This document shows positions 1-11,251 of a DNA stretch of 64,000 nucleotides, in pieces. Made by a program: the position numbers and the translations under genes. The notes beneath the pieces are model-generated. The model searched no databases. It was not told the origin of the DNA and saw only the letters and a list, made by a program, of their open reading frames with translations. Position 1 is the stretch's first letter. Each line of letters opens with the position of its first letter. The stretch is from Apostichopus japonicus (lineage: Eukaryota; Echinodermata; Holothuroidea; Aspidochirotida; Stichopodidae): the NCBI RefSeq assembly GCF_037975245.1, contig NC_092563.1:172001-236000 (forward strand), written 5' to 3'.

Positions 1-106
1 TTCTTAGCAACAGCATACAATTGGATGGTACTATTAAGTTCTGTGCATTAAAATTTCTCTCCTCATAAATATAAACATTAAAATGATATAAATAAACATA
101 GTTTAC

Positions 107-252
107 CTTTGTATACTTTCTCAAGTAAGAATGGCAGGAGCTGAGGACCAATTTACTCTTCTTCTTGCCAATATTTACCAAGGAGAGGCTAATCACATCT
201 TTGACGACCTTCTGCTTGTCATATGCCCCATCAATGAGGGACATAACCAGGC
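107..252 (-). CDS. Internal or first coding exon of a HEAT-repeat protein (MROH1-like), gene truncated by the window
   Basis: On the minus strand a 146-nt open segment is bounded by a good acceptor (TTTCTCAACTTCAG, ending at 253) and a GTAAAC donor (106-101). It reads LVMSLIDGAYDKQKVVKDVI and goes on with a CHSYLRKYTK ending. The spacing of hydrophobic residues and the DK..V....SL..IG....LVLSSCH.YL pattern look like the first helical repeat of maestro HEAT-like proteins (MROH1/HEATR7A). The Met at the third or fourth residue could be the initiator, so the 5' end of the gene may lie just to the right. The rest of the gene would lie beyond position 1. The exon is well supported; the family name is recognition of a short stretch only. 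Confidence 0.5.
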
Positions 253-468
253 CTGAAGTTGAGAAATAAAGATAAAATGAGAATTATTGTGCTTATTTCC
301 CTTTTTTCCCACACACTTAAAGTTTGCACTCAAATAGTGCACTCCGTAATTCAATAAATGACTGTAGCCAAGTATATCCGATGAAGAGATTACACAAATG
401 AATCAAACAGGGACATATTAAACCATGGACACACTTCCCTATACTCAAAGTATTTGACAAACCAACAT

Positions 469-972
469 TGGGTATCTCCACCCACACCCTAAATCAACAG
501 AGGGCGCTGTAATATCAGTCCTATCAGAGCCGTATATAGTCTCTATATACGGCTCTGGGTCCTATCTAGTTCTGAATAATACCATGGATTATATTGATCA
601 ATTAATCAATGGGGATCTCCATCCACACCCTAAATCAACAGAGGGCGCTGTAATATCGGTCCTATCTAGTTCTGAATAGTACCATGGATTATATTGATCA
701 ATTAATCAATGGGGATCTCCATCCACACCCTAAATCAACAGAGGGCGCTGTAATATCGGTCCTATCTAGTTCTGAATAGTACCATGGATTATATTGATCA
801 ATTAATCAATGGGGATCTCCATCCACACCCTAAATCAACAGAGGGCGCTGTAATATCGGTCCTATCTAGTTCTAAATAATACCATGGATTATATTGATCA
901 ATTAATCAATGGGGATCTCCATCCACACCCTAAATCAACAGAGGGCGCTGTAATATCGGTCCTATCTAGTTC
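469..972. repeat. 100-bp tandem array, five units, first unit carrying a palindromic insertion
   Basis: The anchor GGGGATCTCC recurs at 611, 711, 811 and 911, with a diverged first unit at about 471, so the period is exactly 100 bp. Each unit contains AGAGGGCGCTGTAATATC and GATCAATTAATCAAT. The first unit has an extra insertion of about 40 bp at 525-557, described separately. Confidence 0.9.
525..557. repeat. Perfect 15-bp-arm palindrome inserted in the 100-bp array
   Basis: The arms CAGAGCCGTATATAG (525-539) and CTATATACGGCTCTG (543-557) are perfect inverted repeats around a 3-nt loop. The segment is absent from the other four units. The unit sequence GTCCTAT occurs on both sides, so it looks like a small insertion with a target-site duplication of about 7 bp. 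Confidence 0.75.
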
Positions 973-975
973 CTC

Positions 976-2331
976 AAATCTTGACATACTGTAGTCTCTG
1001 AAATCACTGAGATTATCCTTTGAAGAATCGTTGATAGACAATGGATTAAGGGCCAGCACAGTCCCAAACACATACAAAAGTGCAACATATTCTGCCTAAC
1101 ATATACGGTCTTAACCACTAATTACTCACACATTAAGCCCAAAACTTTGTCCCACATTCATTAGCCAACCTTTCATGCGTTTGGTCGTCAACCGATCGGA
1201 ATGCTTTTTTGAGGTATTTTCAATCACGTCTTCTCAACTTCAGAAAAATGTTTATAAATCTCAATTTCCATTGACCTCGAAGGACCTGGTCAACCAAAAG
1301 CAAGCAGTTACTTGCACTCACTTGTTTGAACCTACATATTGTACAAAGCATGAAGTTTAACCAACCTTACATGATCACCCTACTGTGTCAAAGATGTTTA
1401 AGTTCTGACCTCTAAAGGAGACCTCCAAAATAAAACAAAATATTCAAAAGCCTAAGTGTATTTATACCACATTGTATGACAACACATAAGGTAAACCTGC
1501 ACACAGGATTTTGCAGTTTTGACTTTTGTAGACTTCAGGTGTTCAGCAAGAATCTTCACCTAATGTCTTCATACTCCCTCCAAGTCTTGAGTTATCAACA
1601 TTAAATAGACCAAAACCTCAATGACCTTTGACCTCAATAACAAGCAAAAGGGTTAAATGTTAGCTAAGGTGGACCTACATGGCGCATATCACTTTCGTCT
1701 GATCTTACAATTTTTGAGTTCTAGCTTTTTACTAGGTACTGTATTCAAAAGTTCATGACATCAAATGATCTTTGAGCTCAGTAAAAACTGATAGTTTGAT
1801 TTGAAAAATTTAAGTTGACTAACAGCATCCCTAATATGAACTTCATGAACGTTACACAACTAAAGTTAACAAAGGTTCTGCTTTCGACCTTTGTTGACCT
1901 ACTGAACGAGAATGTCTGGAAACCTATCACTGTAAATGATTGCATGTTAAAAAATACACTCAGCATTGCACATATAAAGTCTCATGACGGACTAGTACGA
2001 TAGATAGCTAGGCTCACAAATAAATCAGATTTCCTGAAAAGAATATATTGGGTAGTTGTGAAATCACAGTCAAGCTGTTAAACTTAATTCTTCCTTTAAT
2101 AATGATGGTTTACCCACCAAGACTCCAACTCCAGCAAAATATATCCTGTTCTAGATGCTTGGTTCTCAAATGTGTTTATGAAGTAGTATTATTATACATC
2201 TAATAATAAATTTCTCCAGTGCGAATCATAATCCAACTAATATATCCTCCTAGGAAGACGTTAAAGAATAATAATGATGATTTTCTAACAGCTACTACTC
2301 AGTTTCTTTCACATTTGCCTTCCATATATAT
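976..2331. other. No gene recognised
   Basis: AT-rich DNA. The short open frames on both strands (about 60 codons) lack splice-site context, biased composition or recognisable motifs. It may include 5' non-coding parts of the gene whose exon lies at 107-252. Confidence 0.5.
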
Positions 2332-2730
2332 CAGGGTTGTCCAACCTACGGCCCGCGGGCCACAGTCCGGCCCGCCGCATGGTTGCGTCCGGCCCGCCAG
2401 AGATGCTATACGGTGCGAAATGTTAGTGAGCAGATTTATTGATAACAATTTTAAGCTATATAATCGATCATTCGAACCTTCTGGGTCCAAAAAACTGCAT
2501 ACAGGTCAGTTTGTGTGACACTCTCTCAGCGGAGGGGGGGGGGCGGCTGGACTTTATTCATGTCTTATCAGGAAGGAAAATAAATCAGTGCGCTCCGCGC
2601 GCAGTGCTCATATCTTGTTGCCTCGGGCTTCGGGCAAAAATCGAAAAATCGAGCGTAGGGTTCATGCGGCCCCCTCCTTCATCATAATCATTCCATGCGG
2701 CCCTCCTCTGCAAAAGGTTGGACAACCCTG
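2332..2730. mobile_element. hAT-like MITE with 16-bp terminal inverted repeats
   Basis: The element starts CAGGGTTGTCCAACCT and ends AGGTTGGACAACCCTG, perfect inverted termini enclosing 399 bp. It is flanked by an ATATATAT 8-mer on each side, consistent with the 8-bp duplication of hAT elements, though the flank is itself an AT microsatellite. The subterminal GGCCCGCGGGCC and GCGGCCC motifs match the familiar GTTGTCCAACCT...GGCCCGC hAT-type ends seen across animals. No transposase is present, so it is non-autonomous. Confidence 0.8.
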
Positions 2731-2791
2731 ATATATATATATATATATACAGCCAACAGGCCAAACATTATAGTTTAAGGGCTTATTATAA

Positions 2792-3050
2792 GGAGTGTTA
2801 GCTCAGTGGTTAACGCCGGTGCCTTTCAATCATAAGGTTCAGAGTTCGAGTCACTCCAAGATTAATGTATGTCCTTCAGTTACAGAGTTTGAAATTTGAC
2901 AATTCATAATCATGGATGTTAAATATGAATCTAAGAGACTGAATTCGGTCAGCTTGTGGCTCTGATAAGCAAATGATGGCTTCTTCGCGAGTTCCTACAT
3001 GCAGGAGGATCTAAAATACATACATGTACATACATACACATATTACATGA
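2792..3050 (+). mobile_element. tRNA-derived SINE
   Basis: The head (2792-2862) has a pol III A box (TTAGCTCAGTGGTTAACG) and B box (AGAGTTCGAGTCAC), with GGAGTG/CACTCC pairing at the ends like an acceptor stem. The anticodon arm is degenerate, so this is not a working tRNA. A body of about 180 bp follows, containing TTCGCGAGTTCCTACATGCA and ending in a (TACA)n-like tail. Confidence 0.65.
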
Positions 3051-3326
3051 AACAGGGGTACCCATGCCAAGGCTGCCAAACATTATAGTTTAATGGAGGG
3101 CATAGCTCCCTCAGATGAAACCATACAGTATACAGTGAAACTCCTATTATCCGAACCCCTTTTATCCAAACCCCCAATTTTCAGAACCGGCCATCTGTTC
3201 ATTGATAAAAAGTCTGGACGCCTGGTGTTATTGTTTCCAAGTACTGTACAGTAGTCATATTACAGTATGTACAACAACATTAAAATTTGTTAACCTACGT
3301 AACTATTAGCTTTTAAAATCCTTTCC

Positions 3327-4057
3327 AGAAAGATCTGAAGGCTCTTGAATCCTGGGCTACGCTTTGGGACATGAAATTCAATCCCTCTAAATGCTTCATG
3401 ATGTCTACAAAGCGTAGCGGGGCAAAATCTGTGTTCTTTTACTCCATATACAATCAAATATTGGAGTGCGTCACTGTGCAACCTTATCTTGGTATCCTGT
3501 TTAGTGACAATTTATCTTTCTCTACTCATATTGATAAGATTTGCTCTAGGACCAGCAGAACCCTTGGCTTCCTTGATAGGAATTTGCGCTCCTGCCCACC
3601 AGAATTACGTGAATTGGCCTATATGTCTATGTGTCGTTCTACTCTTGAATATTCAGCTCAGATTTGGGACCCCTAAAAGGTCTCAGACCAAGATAAAATA
3701 GAAAAAATTCAAAGGAAGGCAGCACGCTTTGTAACTCGAGATTTCCGTAGGCAATCCAGCGTCACTGAGATCTTGAAGACTTTGAAGTGGGAACACCTCA
3801 CAGAAAGAAGGAAAAGGGCCAGACTTATGCTCTTTTACCAAATTATTAATGGCCTAATTGCAGTCCCAAACGAGACTAATCCCTTCTTGAAACCAGGGAG
3901 GCGTGGTCGCTATACTCAAATTCCACATAATCATCGTGCTTTTCAGTATAGCTTCTATCCTAGGACCATAAAAGACTGGAATACATTACCCTTGGCCGGT
4001 AAAGAGAGCCCTAGTCTTGAGGTGTTTAAGGCAAGATTGCCCACGCATTATTATTAG
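3327..4057 (+). pseudogene. 5'-truncated LINE reverse transcriptase C-terminus (CR1/Jockey-like), with a stop codon
   Basis: The open frame starts mid-domain at about 3327 (QKDLKALESWATLWDMKFNP) and shows the hallmarks of the non-LTR reverse transcriptase thumb and C-terminus: FNPSKC, YLGI, a leucine-rich HIDKI segment, RSTLEYSAQIWDP, then IQRKAARFV, W.HL..RR, and W N.LP near the end, finishing at HYY. One TAA (3674-3676) interrupts the frame after WDP. The same frame continues on both sides, so this is a simple nonsense change in a 5'-truncated copy. The endonuclease and most of the polymerase palm are missing. The element is dead. Confidence 0.85.
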
Positions 4058-5243
4058 CTCTGCTGCGCTGTACACCAACATCCTCGTTGTGATACCCGAG
4101 AGGGGTTTTTAACGAGTATCCTACAGAAGCATTGTCTGTAGAGTTTTGCCCAACCATAAAGTAGCTAGCGCTGAAGTTTGCCTAACTAGCCTAGGCCTTT
4201 GTTGCTAGGAACAGTCTATGTCAATCGGTGTCCTGGCCTAACCTACGCAGCAATGTTCCATTCTAGCCTAGGCTGCCTACCATCTATCTGACCGCCTGTG
4301 CCGAGAACTGCAGGTTCTCCTTGCCCTGGCATGATCATATGATGTATCCAAGAGAAGATGACTCAAAACCGCACGTTTTGGTACAGAGACAGGTGAAATC
4401 AAATCATTGCACCCATTCACCACTTCTGCGATATAGATGCTGTGAGTGTGACCTTATTACTAGTAGTACTACCTGAGATATACTGTAGTATAAAGCAATG
4501 ATATGCCTAGTACTGTACTACTGTCATACTAGCCTAGGCATGCAAACAACGGGACCATTGCAGCTGTACATAACCGCATGATGACCTATGAGTATCGGAA
4601 ATAAACAAAACACTCACATGACTGGCAGTGAACATCTGCTATCACGCCACCATTTGCGTATTCCAGGGGCGTATGGAAGGCCGAAATCAATATGAATAAA
4701 TCGTCTACAATTGCCTATGGTGAGGATGTATGTGTCAGCTTGGAAATGGAAATTGTTTCATTCACACTTCGTCCATGAACACGTCCCGTCTTCTTACCGA
4801 CACGCCTCAAGACAAGGAAGGGATATCAGACGGTGGAGATGGTGGTTGTGGGCTTACGGCGGTACATCTACGGGGCCCTGGGATACTAAGGAATCCAGGG
4901 GTAAATAGAAGGGCCCTGGAAATGTGAGATTTTTTTCTGGAAAGTGGAAAAAATGGGACCGATGGCGTAATTGTCCTCGGAGATCGATTTAGTAGGCTCT
5001 CGAGTCTGGACGCCTCATGGCGTTTTGTTTTATACAATTTACCTATGTGTGGAATCAGTTGGTCACTAGTACTGGCTATGCTATGAAGGCAGTATAGCCA
5101 CGATTTCTGCCTAGCTTGTCTCCAATAGTTTGTACTACTGTCTGTGACAATGGTGCTGTCTAATATACAGACTCAAGTCCGCATACTCTTACTTGAGTCT
5201 ATTTCTGTACTCGGAGTCAGGTCTTTGTGCTCGGCATTGGTAT
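4058..5243. other. LINE 3' remainder and unassigned DNA
   Basis: The first few hundred bases after the LINE frame are probably its 3' untranslated part. Beyond about 4300 no coding or repeat signature was seen apart from GCCTAGGC-rich motifs between 4180 and 4540. Confidence 0.4.
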
Positions 5244-5871
5244 CCAGTCAAAACGTCCCTTTACCAAAACGTCCCCGCTTTTTACCAAACCGTCCTCGCA
5301 GTCAAAACGTCCCCGCGAGTGAGTCAAAACGTCCCCGCTTTTTATAATCAGTTGGAATGGAAGTGTGGATGTTTTTAGTTCAAATCAAAGAGTAAGGATA
5401 ATTATAGTTCTGGTTGAAACAGAGTTTTTAGGGAGTGGGAAGTGCCGGTTATGAGGGCGGAAACATTTTTGAGTAAAATTTTCTGAGGTAAGATAATATA
5501 AATAGAAAATGAATGCAAGAGGGCTGTAGGGTAATAGGATTTTTTTAAACACGAGTTGGTTTCTGAATGAATATATACGAAAAGATTTTTTTTTTTACGT
5601 ACAACAAGTTACTTTTGGAATATGCGAGACGGGCTGGATGAACGTGATATATGTTTTCCTACAGCATATACGTTTATTTTTTTTCTGAATTCAAATTATA
5701 ACTTGAAATTTATATATTCATAACTGTGAATGAATGTGATAGACGGGGACGTTTTGACTTACGGGGACGTTTTGACCAACGGGGACGTTTTGACCAAAAG
5801 CGGGGACGTTTTGACCAAAAGCGGGGACGTTTTGGTACGGGGACGTTTTGGTAAAGGGACGTTTTGACTGG
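5244..5871. mobile_element. Foldback element 1, arms built of GGGGACGTTTTG minisatellite
   Basis: The left end (5244 onward) and right end (to 5871) are inverted copies of each other, starting CCAGTCAAAACGTCCC and ending GGGACGTTTTGACTGG. The inverted match runs for at least 33 bp. Each arm is an array of about 20-bp units with core CGGGGACGTTTTGACCA: about four to five units on the left in reverse orientation, and seven on the right (about 5740-5871). The interior of roughly 390 bp is AT-rich and non-coding. No convincing target-site duplication was found. This is a non-autonomous foldback element of unknown superfamily. Confidence 0.75.
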
Positions 5872-6407
5872 TAAGCTTGGCATTATTGTGCTGGGGACCT
5901 GGTTATTGTACTCATACTCTTATTCTAGTCCGACTACTGGGAGTACCATGAGATCCCGAGTATGGGTAAAAACACGACATTGCCATGATTATTTTCCAAG
6001 GTTTAACAGAAATCTACAATCTAAAGTTCAAGTATTGTACGAATTTGTCACATTTTTCTAAAATATGGTTCAGTCGATATCCACTACAGACGTCTTAAGC
6101 ACAAGTATACACTAATTTAGCTGACAAGTGGCACTGTCTGCTGTGTTATGAGGCCAAGAATTTTTTTTTTTTTTTGTAATGAGAGTAAAATTTCTCATAA
6201 TGGTCCGCCTTGTAGCACGCGTGCTTGATCATTCAGGTGGGTCATTTGTATTACCAAAGAGAGCGCCAGACAAACAAACTTCGTCATGCTCGTCATATGA
6301 TTTGTGAACGCGAAAGACAGCAACTGTGATGTGAGCCAATTGGTAGAAAAGGAGCTTCCGTCATCTTAGCGAATGTTCTTTATTTACGAAATATCATCAG
6401 AGATAAA
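5872..6407. other. No gene recognised
   Basis: AT-rich DNA with a poly-T run at about 6160-6175. Nothing else was recognised. Confidence 0.4.
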
Positions 6408-6590
6408 AACCTGGGCAGTGGGCACGAAAACCAAACAATTTGATCCATTCTCAAACTCAGTCCCTTTACATCGAGATTGTAACCGTATGATCATGACGAT
6501 GTGAAGTCAAATGAGTATGGCACAAGTATTCCCTTGGAAAGAGATTAGATACCAACTACATGATCAGGATACAGGTTGGTGAGTGATGTA
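6408..6590 (-). repeat. Diverged copy of the U2-snRNA-headed repeat
   Basis: It matches the repeat at 50429-50600 over most of its length: AACCTGGGCA, CATTCTCAA, ACATCGAGATTG, TGATCATGACG and CCCTTGGAAAGAGATTAGATAC...CATGATCA occur in the same order. The U2-like part (right end, minus strand) is much eroded here. The family assignment rests on the better copy. Confidence 0.45.
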
Positions 6591-7327
<737 letters not shown>

Positions 7328-7590
7328 TACAAGGAATAAGGGTACTTTTCCAGCCATAATGGATATGGGTTATATAGGCCTTCTGCATACTGAGAATGTT
7401 TATGTCATTTATCATTCTTCCTTGCCTATACTTATCGTAATTCTCCCTATTGCCCTATGCATTGTTGATATGAACTGTCTATCGGCTGTTGGGTCCGTTG
7501 GCACGTATTTAAAGAAGAATTTGAACAAATACTAATAGGTAACGCTTAAAATTCTGTTCCCCTTTCGGTTTACTTCCGGCCTTTGATTAA

Positions 7591-8206
7591 AGCAGCATTT
7601 TGCGTTGGGTCGCTTTTTTCCACTTTTTTAATATGTGCATCGATTTTTTTACATGTATCAATCATAAAACAGCAATCTAAGATACCATCCAAGTTTCACC
7701 CTGCCAAGAACGTTAATTAGCGAGTAATTAACGATTTATGTCGATAAATGAGAAGAGTGTCCTCGACAAATTTCACAGTTAAAATTAATCGCATACAATT
7801 CCGCCAAACCCACTAGTTTGAATTCAACCAATCAGAGATGCAGGTTTAGTTATGAGCCGTTGCTAAAAATAGATTCAAGACTTCGCGTTGGTTGTACCAG
7901 GGAGTTGTTATGCAACTCCCTGGTACAACTGCCATATAGACTGTACACAAATCAAGCGTGGTGTTATATTACGTATCTGTTAATGACGTTCGTAGTGTTT
8001 AAATATTCATATTATGGGCGAGGTTTATTGGGTTCCCAACGGAAAATATCTTGGAGAACAACAAAGTTGAAAGTTGCAAATTTTTCGACTTTTATGCCAC
8101 CATCTGAAGTAAAATATAAATAGATTAGCTAGTTATGTATGTCGTTATGGCAAAGTGGAATCAGTGAGGTTGAGAAAAATCATAGAAAAGGACGCAAAAT
8201 GCTGCT
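7591..8206. mobile_element. TTAA-flanked MITE with 14-bp inverted termini and a central hairpin
   Basis: TTAA (7587-7590) precedes AGCAGCATTTTGCG and TTAA (8207-8210) follows CGCAAAATGCTGCT, giving perfect inverted ends and a TTAA target duplication, as for piggyBac or Kolobok elements. The body (616 bp) has no transposase. Its centre holds a perfect stem (7891-7907 against 7913-7929). It is a non-autonomous element; which TTAA superfamily it belongs to cannot be decided from termini alone. Confidence 0.8.
7891..7929. repeat. Perfect 17-bp stem-loop at the centre of the TTAA MITE
   Basis: GTTGTACCAGGGAGTTG pairs without mismatch with CAACTCCCTGGTACAAC around a 5-nt loop (7908-7912). It sits at the midpoint of the 7591-8206 element. 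Confidence 0.85.
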
Positions 8207-8210
8207 TTAA

Positions 8211-11138
8211 ACATTGAAACCCGAAGGCGTGATTTTTGTGGAGTGGTGTGTTTACTGAAGTTGTGGACCTTTTTAACACCGTCCCGGAGGAAGGCTCGAT
8301 ATCTAAGAGAGACAGCCTGTTTGCCTGTTGCTTTTGATGATTTTTTGTTGTTGCTTTGTTGGCACCTTTCCAGACGTACGGAGAAAACCTGGGCGGATTG
8401 ATATAGACGCTATTAGGAGTACGTACGAATAAAATAAGCCAGGTTACCGTTTCAAGAATCCATGTCAGTTTTCAAATCTCTTTCAAGGCAGTAAACATTT
8501 ATCTCAGTCATAGTAGTGTCCGGCCCTTCTCTGGTTATATGCCTTTACGCGTGCGTGTATTCTAGTCATTATAGTGATAACATCATGCAGTAATTCTTTA
8601 TAATAACGCATAATTCTTACCTCTGTTTATGACGTAAGGCAGTCCAGACGATGTATACTGAAACTTCCACATTATAGACCTATGATTGCACTTCACCAGT
8701 TCAAATACCTTGCCAAGTTGGTGGAACATGCTAAATATAGATCCATTGTACGTTAGTTAGATACGGATTGTTATATGTTGCGATGACAGTGTACTTCAAG
8801 TTTTATAGTCGAAATGCCAAAGTTCAACATTTTTGTAATGTGGTTATCGCCATGTTTTGTGAAATATAGCCTTACCTGTATATGTTTATATATTAATTCT
8901 ATCAAACTGCAAATTTGCTGTTTCTGCAATAGTCGTTTTTAATCCCCATATGTACTGTCGGCGGACTTGCCGGTCGCCATACCTTCAAGAGTTGGTTTCT
9001 CGTGAAATGTATCAATAAATTCGGAAAACAAGGCTTGCCAATTCCACTATTTATTTCTAATGCGTTCACTTATCCTTATTATTTCTTTTATTCCAAGGAA
9101 CATCATGTCATGATGCTAAAGTTCGCCTATAGAATGTATACGTTGTAGTAACAATGGAGTGCCCACTCAACAAGGGAGCGCTCAACCCCCCCCCCCCCCC
9201 CATGGACCGAAAACATGACGTCATGCTGTTTCACTAGTTTTTGCATAAATCGGAGCAAGTGTCCGATCTTCCCTTGGAATCTTTGTTAATACAGGGTTAG
9301 TGAAATTATATTAATTAACAGTTAAATTTTCGCCGAATAATCATTGTGTTATATTATTCCCCGATATATGGAAATTTTCTATTTCTTCTATCCGGCGACC
9401 CTTATTACACGGTTTGCTGTGTGATTCAGTGGTAATCAGTGTTACCAGAGTTAGCGTTTTTACACTAGATCTAGCGTTTTTAGTCATTTCTGGGTTTCTA
9501 GCGCACGTTTGTTCTAATTTTGGTAATTCTACCGTTTTTTGCCTAAAACTAGTTAAATTTACCAAAAATAGACCATTTTTCAGATTTTTTAGACAAAATT
9601 CTTACTTGGAGACCCATCCAAATTTATTTTGAGTATTTTTGCCCAATCTTCGGAATTGCCTACCAAAAATTTCCATATTTTTTTCAAATTATCTGGGTCA
9701 GACTATCACTCAAATCAACTATTCACAATCTATTTTGTGATCGGTGACCATTCATCCTACGAATCTGTGCTAAATTGACTCGAAACAACACGAAAGTTAG
9801 GGAAACTACCATTTAGCGTTTTCTAGGGTTTTATTTTCGCAAATCTAGCGTTTTTTCGTCAACTGTCGCTGGTAACGCTGGTGGTAATCGACTCTCTCCT
9901 GCATTATTATAGGATTAGTTTACTTTGGGTTTATGTAAATTTAAACAGTTTCCTACCCAACAATGCTAACTATATCAACTTTTCGTACTGAGGGTTTGAA
10001 TATACAACAATTAATGTCATTTGTCAGTGAAGAATTTCCTCAAACCCACGAATGCGATTGTCTTGCGGCAAACGGTTGTAGATTTAGACGTTACTAACGT
10101 AGCCTAGCATATCAATACTATACGTAGCTATAGACCTAATGTTAAGACAAGTAGTAGTGTAGTACCAGGAAGGTGGTCATGACATAGTGGTGCATAAAAC
10201 CTGCTTGAAATGAGTAGCTTGTTGTAAATTATGTTAAACACGAAATGAAAATAATTAGGAATAGCCACGAGTGCTTGACTGTGTAAAGATCGTTCTGTGA
10301 TGAGAAATTTGGGTAAAACATGTTGTCCGTAGAAACATGATCCTACACCCCCCCCCCTTCCTTTCTCGCAGATGGAATGTCTTCATATGAATGAGTATCG
10401 CGCAGAATCAGTGCTGTATATATTGTTTTGGCTCCACACCTCAGTCTTTTGTATATTGTTCTTGTTGTTAGTCCACGTGCACCCCCTGATAAGCCAAATT
10501 TATCAAAGAGAAAGGATGTAAACAAGTCACTAATCCTGTATATTCCCTACCATTCAAGAAAACACAAAGTTTTGTGGATATTATATCAACTTAAATAGGT
10601 AATTGGATTACATCATCAGTTTTAATTTACATAAACAGACACTGTAGACTAAACAGATACGATCCACGTACTATCTTAGCTCAAATGTCTATGACCCTGA
10701 ACTAAGATCGTATCACGATACATCTCAATTTATATATTACAAGAAGATAACAGACTCTCTCAAATACAGTAAACAGAATCGTGATAAACTGATAACAAAG
10801 TATCATCCTATCAAAATACAAACATAAAGAAACTGGCGTTTTGCTTGATCACATATTAAGGGAAGCTCTGTTAGTTCACATATAATTCCAGACAAACTCT
10901 CACGTGACACCTTCAGGGGGAGATAGAAGTGGCGCATTAAGCTATGATTAAATTGTAATTTAAATTTCGAGTATTCGTCAATGTTGCTATAATATTTCGT
11001 CCGGTTTTCAAGAATACAAAAAACAAATGTGCCTTTAACTGCATAGAGGCACTCATCGATAATATGAGTCACTATTAGCCCTCGACAGAATTATAAATCA
11101 CTGCAAAACAAGTCAGTTGAGGCAGTAAGTCCTTCCCT
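8211..11138. other. Intergenic, no gene recognised
   Basis: No coding signal was found. Notable only are a poly-C run near 9187-9201, dispersed TAGCGTTTTT motifs between 9450 and 9860 (at least five degenerate copies), and a C-run at 10347-10355. The frame at 10343-10525 (minus) has no recognisable motif. Confidence 0.45.
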
Positions 11139-11144
11139 TTTATT
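11139..11144 (-). terminator. Candidate polyadenylation signal of SDR copy A
   Basis: AATAAA on the minus strand lies about 108 bp downstream of the copy A stop codon, a normal distance for a metazoan poly(A) signal. Confidence 0.5.
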
Positions 11145-11251
11145 GAGGTTTATGTTGTGGCACTTGTGGCAGTAAAGTAGGCTGAGATGACTCTCTCTGA
11201 GATGGACGATATTGTGGCAGGGGGCAAACTTCATTTTTTCCCCGAGAAATA

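Noticed and set aside
2792-2862. Functional tRNA gene
   Set aside because: A and B boxes are present but the anticodon stem-loop does not fold correctly and a SINE body follows, so it was called a SINE head.
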